64,000 nt of DNA from Staphylococcus xylosus NJ (GTDB taxonomy: Bacteria > Bacillota > Bacilli > Staphylococcales > Staphylococcaceae). Made by a program: the position numbers and the translations under genes. The notes under the pieces were generated by a model that saw nothing but the letters and a program-made list of their open reading frames with translations, had not been told where the DNA came from and did not search any database. Positions 60,929 through 64,000 of the stretch are shown one piece after another (position 1 is the stretch's first letter; the number at the start of each line of letters is the position of its first letter). Location of the stretch: NCBI RefSeq assembly GCF_000338275.1, contig NZ_ANMR01000043.1, positions 186,001 to 250,000 of the forward strand, given 5' to 3'.

Positions 60929-61273
60929 ATGAATATGAGAGCAGAACGTGTAGGCGAACAAATGAAACAAGAAATCATGGATATCGCTAATAATAAAGTT
61001 AAAGATCCGAGAATTGGATTCTTAACAATTACAGAAGTTCAATTAACTAATGACCTATCTATTGCAACGGTTTATTTAACTGTTTTAGGAAATGAAAAAC
61101 AAAAAGCAGATACATTTAAAGGTTTGGAAAAAGCGAAAGGTTTTATTAAATCTGAGCTTGGTTCGAGAATGAGACTTAGAATTATTCCTGAGTTAAATTT
61201 CGAATATGATGAATCGATCGACTACGGTAATAAAATAGAACGAATGATTCAAGATTTGCATAAGAAAGATTAG
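60929..61273 (+). CDS. rbfA: Ribosome-binding factor A
   Basis: 114 residues from ATG 60929, 7 bases after GAGAGGTG (ATG 60935 is also in frame). Needed for 16S 5' end maturation and cold adaptation. Family N-terminus [14 protein letters not shown] and [11 protein letters not shown] at the end. Normally follows infB; here separated from it by 3.4 kb of accessory DNA. Confidence 0.96.
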   Translation: MNMRAERVGEQMKQEIMDIANNKVKDPRIGFLTITEVQLTNDLSIATVYLTVLGNEKQKADTFKGLEKAKGFIKSELGSRMRLRIIPELNFEYDESIDYGNKIERMIQDLHKKD

Positions 61274-61401
61274 TCTTTCTTAATAATTAGCACATATATA
61301 GCATGTGGTGTTAGTGCTGTAAATTAGAACTTGCGCAATTGTCGAACTAATTCTAAATTATAATTAAATTAACTTGATTAGATGTTTTGACAAAATTGTG
61401 G

Positions 61402-61453
61402 GGGCGGGAATACGAAATCAAATTTAGTTTTGATTTCTGTCCCGCTCTTTTTA
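61402..61453 (+). repeat. Hairpin repeat, also terminator-like, between rbfA and truB
   Basis: GGGCGGGA (61402-61409) pairs with TCCCGCTC (61440-61447) and GAAATCAAA (61414-61422) with TTTGATTTC (61429-61437), followed by TTTTT. Nearly identical to the 48233-48280 hairpin. Confidence 0.8.
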
Positions 61454-61530
61454 CATAACTTTTTATCAATTATTACATGTTAATATGAGATTAGAGATTT
61501 AAAAAATCAGACTTTGAAGGTGAAATAAGA

Positions 61531-62448
61531 ATGTATAACGGCATATTACCGGTATTTAAAGATCGTGGATTGACAAGTCATGATGTGGTTTTTAAGTTGA
61601 GAAAAATATTGAAGACTAAAAAAGTGGGACATACTGGAACATTAGATCCGGAAGTTTCTGGTGTGTTACCGATATGTATAGGAGCTGCGACAAAAGTTAG
61701 TGACTACATAATGGAAATGGGTAAAACTTACGAAGCGACAGTTAGTTTAGGGAGTGCAACCACTACTGAAGACCAAACTGGTGATGTGATAGAAGAGAAA
61801 GATATCTTAAATGGTGAAATTACTGCTGAGGATGTCGATTCAATACTCCAACAATTTGAGGGTGTTATTACACAAATACCACCAATGTATTCTTCAGTAA
61901 AAGTAAATGGGAAAAAATTATATGAATATGCTAGAAATAACCAAGAAGTTGTTCGACCTGAACGTCAAGCGCATATATATAAAATCAAACGTACAACTGA
62001 ACTACGTTTTGACCACAATGGCTGTCAATTTGATATAATTGTAGAATGTGGTAAAGGTACATATATACGTACACTCGCAACAGATATAGGCAGGTCATTA
62101 CATTTACCTGCACATATGTCAAAGTTAACACGTACACAGAGTGGTGGATTTGACATTAAGGACAGTTTAACTTTAAATGATGTAGCAGCATTACATGAGC
62201 ATGAATCATTACAAGACAAGTTATTTCCTATAGAATATGGTTTGAAAGGATTACCACAAATTATAATTTCAGAAGAAAATATTAAGTCTAAAATTTTAAA
62301 TGGACAAAAATTTGAAAAAACAATGTTCAAGCAAAATATAGACGATATGGTTACAATGGTAGATGAGCACACACACAAAGTGTTAGCAATTTATGAACCT
62401 CATCCAGAAAAACTAGATGAAATTAAACCTAAAAAGGTGTTTAACTAA
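61531..62448 (+). CDS. truB: tRNA pseudouridine-55 synthase TruB
   Basis: 305 residues. Makes pseudouridine 55 in the T loop of tRNAs. N-terminus [17 protein letters not shown], catalytic Asp39 in [12 protein letters not shown], and a C-terminal PUA-like region. RBS GAAGGTG before ATG 61531. Followed after 13 bases by ribF, usual order. Confidence 0.96.
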   Translation: MYNGILPVFKDRGLTSHDVVFKLRKILKTKKVGHTGTLDPEVSGVLPICIGAATKVSDYIMEMGKTYEATVSLGSATTTEDQTGDVIEEKDILNGEITAEDVDSILQQFEGVITQIPPMYSSVKVNGKKLYEYARNNQEVVRPERQAHIYKIKRTTELRFDHNGCQFDIIVECGKGTYIRTLATDIGRSLHLPAHMSKLTRTQSGGFDIKDSLTLNDVAALHEHESLQDKLFPIEYGLKGLPQIIISEENIKSKILNGQKFEKTMFKQNIDDMVTMVDEHTHKVLAIYEPHPEKLDEIKPKKVFN

Positions 62449-62461
62449 AGGAGAAATACGC

Positions 62462-63433
62462 ATGAAAGTGATAGAAGTAACTCATCCAATTCAGGAAGAA
62501 CAATATATAACAGAAGATGTTGCTATGGCTTTTGGATTTTTTGATGGGATGCATAAAGGCCATGCAAAAGTATTTGATATTTTAAATCAAAAAGCAGAAG
62601 CTGCGAATTTAAAAAAGGCAGTAATGACATTTGATCCACATCCTTCGGTTGTATTAAATCCTAAACTAAAAAGAACTGATTATTTAACGCCGATTCAAGA
62701 TAAAATAGAAATCCTAGAATCTTATGGTATTGACTATTGTATTGTCATTAATTTTTCATCTAAATTTGCAGAAGTAAGTGCTGAAGATTTTATACAAGAT
62801 TATATTATCAAGAATCATGTTAAAGAAGTCATTGCTGGTTTTGACTTTACTTTTGGAAAATACGGCAAAGGTAATATGATGATTTTAGATGAAATGACTG
62901 AATTTAATTCTACAGTAGTAAGCAAACAAGAAATTAATTCTGAAAAAATTTCTACTACTGATATCAGAAAATCATTGAAAACTGGAGAGTTACAAAAAGC
63001 TAATGAAGAATTAGGCTATCGCTATCGCATTAAAGGTACGGTCGTGCAAGGGGAGAAACGAGGTAGAACTATTGGTTTTCCTACAGCAAACGTACAACCA
63101 AGTGGTGATTATGTATTACCTAAGAATGGTGTTTATGCAGTTAGCATGGAAATAGGTGCGGATAAACAGATTTATAGAGGGGTAGCTAATGTAGGTGTAA
63201 AACCAACATTCCATGATCCTTCTAAAGCTCAAGTGGTAATCGAAGTGAATTTATTTGATTTTGGAGAAAACATTTATGGTGAACGCGTTACAGTATTTTG
63301 GCATCATTATTTGAGACCTGAAATTAAATTTGATGGTATTGATCCATTAGTGGAACAAATGAATAAAGATAAAGAAAAAGCAAAATACTTGTTATCGGTT
63401 GATTTTGGTGATGAAGTATCATATAATATTTAA
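62462..63433 (+). CDS. ribF: Bifunctional riboflavin kinase / FAD synthetase
   Basis: 323 residues from ATG 62462 with RBS AAAGGAGAAA. Phosphorylates riboflavin to FMN and adenylates it to FAD. The N-terminal nucleotidyltransferase domain has FGFFDGMHKGHAKVF and FDFTFGKYGKG; the C-terminal kinase domain starts GTVVQGEKRGRTIGFPTAN. FMN from this enzyme would serve the flavin monooxygenase class in this window, but also all other flavoenzymes. Confidence 0.96.
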   Translation: MKVIEVTHPIQEEQYITEDVAMAFGFFDGMHKGHAKVFDILNQKAEAANLKKAVMTFDPHPSVVLNPKLKRTDYLTPIQDKIEILESYGIDYCIVINFSSKFAEVSAEDFIQDYIIKNHVKEVIAGFDFTFGKYGKGNMMILDEMTEFNSTVVSKQEINSEKISTTDIRKSLKTGELQKANEELGYRYRIKGTVVQGEKRGRTIGFPTANVQPSGDYVLPKNGVYAVSMEIGADKQIYRGVANVGVKPTFHDPSKAQVVIEVNLFDFGENIYGERVTVFWHHYLRPEIKFDGIDPLVEQMNKDKEKAKYLLSVDFGDEVSYNI

Positions 63434-63454
63434 GTCGAATGTGTATAACACATT

Positions 63455-63513
63455 TTAGCACCTTTACCTTGGCACATCGAAACTCCGACGATTTGCTCGG
63501 ATAAAGGCGAATA
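63455..63513 (+). promoter_or_regulatory. Putative S15 autoregulatory leader
   Basis: CCTTTA (63461-63466) pairs with TAAAGG (63502-63507), enclosing CCGA/TCGG (63485-63488 / 63497-63500) and CCTTGGCAC. This forms a branched leader before rpsO, like the S15-binding leader known in Bacillales. Assigned by position and structure. Confidence 0.6.
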
Positions 63514-63536
63514 AAAATTAAAGGAGGAAATTGACA

Positions 63537-63806
63537 ATGGCAATTTCACAAGAGCGTAAAAATGAATTAATTAAAGAATACCGTACACACGAAGCGGACA
63601 CTGGATCTCCAGAAGTTCAAATCGCTGTATTAACTGCAGAAATCACTGCATTAAATGAACACTTACGTGAGCACAAAAAAGATCACCATTCACGTCGTGG
63701 ATTATTAAAAATGGTAGGTCGTCGTAGACACTTACTTAACTACTTACGTGAAAAAGATGTTCAACGTTACCGTGAATTAATTAAATCATTAGGTATCCGT
63801 CGTTAA
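63537..63806 (+). CDS. rpsO: 30S ribosomal protein S15
   Basis: 89 residues from ATG 63537, with AAGGAGG 10 bases upstream (the in-frame TTG at 63531 is too close). uS15 binds 16S helix 22 early in assembly. Core signature [17 protein letters not shown] and [20 protein letters not shown]. Followed by a hairpin; pnpA is expected beyond the window. Confidence 0.97.
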   Translation: MAISQERKNELIKEYRTHEADTGSPEVQIAVLTAEITALNEHLREHKKDHHSRRGLLKMVGRRRHLLNYLREKDVQRYRELIKSLGIRR

Positions 63807-63826
63807 TTTTAGGACGTATATTGATA

Positions 63827-63858
63827 GAGGCTGGGACATAATTAAATGTCTCAGCCTC
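63827..63858. terminator. GAGGCTGGGACA-type hairpin after rpsO
   Basis: GAGGCTGGGACAT (63827-63839) pairs over 13 bp (two wobbles or mismatches) with ATGTCTCAGCCTC (63846-63858). This is a recurrent staphylococcal intergenic motif (also 39438 and 48110). It lacks a T tract, so its termination ability is uncertain. Confidence 0.7.
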
Positions 63859-64000
63859 AACTTTGATATAGGCACCGACAGATTTGAAAAAGTATTTGTA
63901 AAACATACTACTGTTAATGTAAATGACTTAATTTATGGTGTAAGTAGTGTTTATACAAGAATTTAAACGCTTTTTCTACTCATCTTTGATAGGGGTGGGA
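63859..64000. other. Intergenic tail up to the window edge
   Basis: No coding sequence supported. The last bases GATAGGGGTGGGA look like the start of another hairpin repeat of the 48233/61402 type, cut by the window end. Confidence 0.4.

Noticed and set aside
1-64000. CRISPR arrays, prophage, tRNA or rRNA genes
   Set aside because: No regularly spaced direct repeats, phage genes, tRNA cloverleaf or rRNA-like sequence was seen while reading both strands.

Overview
The window is a 64 kb stretch of Staphylococcus chromosome. The gene order (recG, fapR-plsX-fabDG-acpP, rnc-smc-ftsY-ylxM-ffh, rpsP-rimM-trmD-rplS, rbgA-rnhB-sucCD-dprA-topA-trmFO-xerC-hslVU-codY, rpsB-tsf-pyrH-frr-uppS-cdsA-rseP-proS-polC, rimP-nusA-ylxR-ylxQ-infB, rbfA-truB-ribF-rpsO), the low GC content and the protein sequences all point to this genus. 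Several protein sequences closely follow the S. aureus versions as I remember them, but with many substitutions. With the accessory genes listed below, this suggests a coagulase-negative species. I cannot name the species from sequence alone.

Layout. 1-2234: 3' end of an L-serine dehydratase alpha gene and recG, closed by a very long terminator hairpin. 2346-3905 (-): a secreted thermolysin-family protease. 4297-8005: fatty acid and phospholipid synthesis operon under a FapR operator. 8204-15654: RNase III, SMC and signal-recognition-particle genes. 15660-18450: accessory block on the minus strand, with an IS3-type transposase remnant, a structured repeat, and a two-gene SDR/flavin monooxygenase operon behind a TPP riboswitch. 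18536-20870: ribosomal proteins S16 and L19 with the 16S maturation factor RimM and tRNA methylase TrmD. 21148-26402 (-): two tandem YfhO-type membrane glycosyltransferase-like genes. 26775-39357: ribosome assembly GTPase, RNase HII, succinyl-CoA synthetase, DprA, topoisomerase I, tRNA modification, XerC, HslVU and CodY. 39655-52765: translation, UMP kinase, isoprenoid and phospholipid enzymes, site-2 protease, prolyl-tRNA synthetase and PolC. 53059-57631: the rimP-nusA-infB operon. 57939-60314: two accessory convergent genes, an unknown protein and a WYL-like regulator. 60846-63858: rbfA, truB, ribF and rpsO; pnpA would be expected next.

The backbone is housekeeping. The unusual material sits at operon boundaries: recG/fapR, ffh/rpsP, rplS/rbgA and infB/rbfA. 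The most interesting item is the TPP-riboswitch-controlled operon. It pairs a short-chain dehydrogenase with an NtaA/SnaA-type flavin monooxygenase; neither is a standard thiamine gene, so this is a candidate thiamine-linked salvage or catabolic step. Second is the orphan gene between infB and rbfA with weak uracil-DNA-glycosylase-like motifs. No tRNA, rRNA, CRISPR array, prophage or complete insertion sequence was seen.
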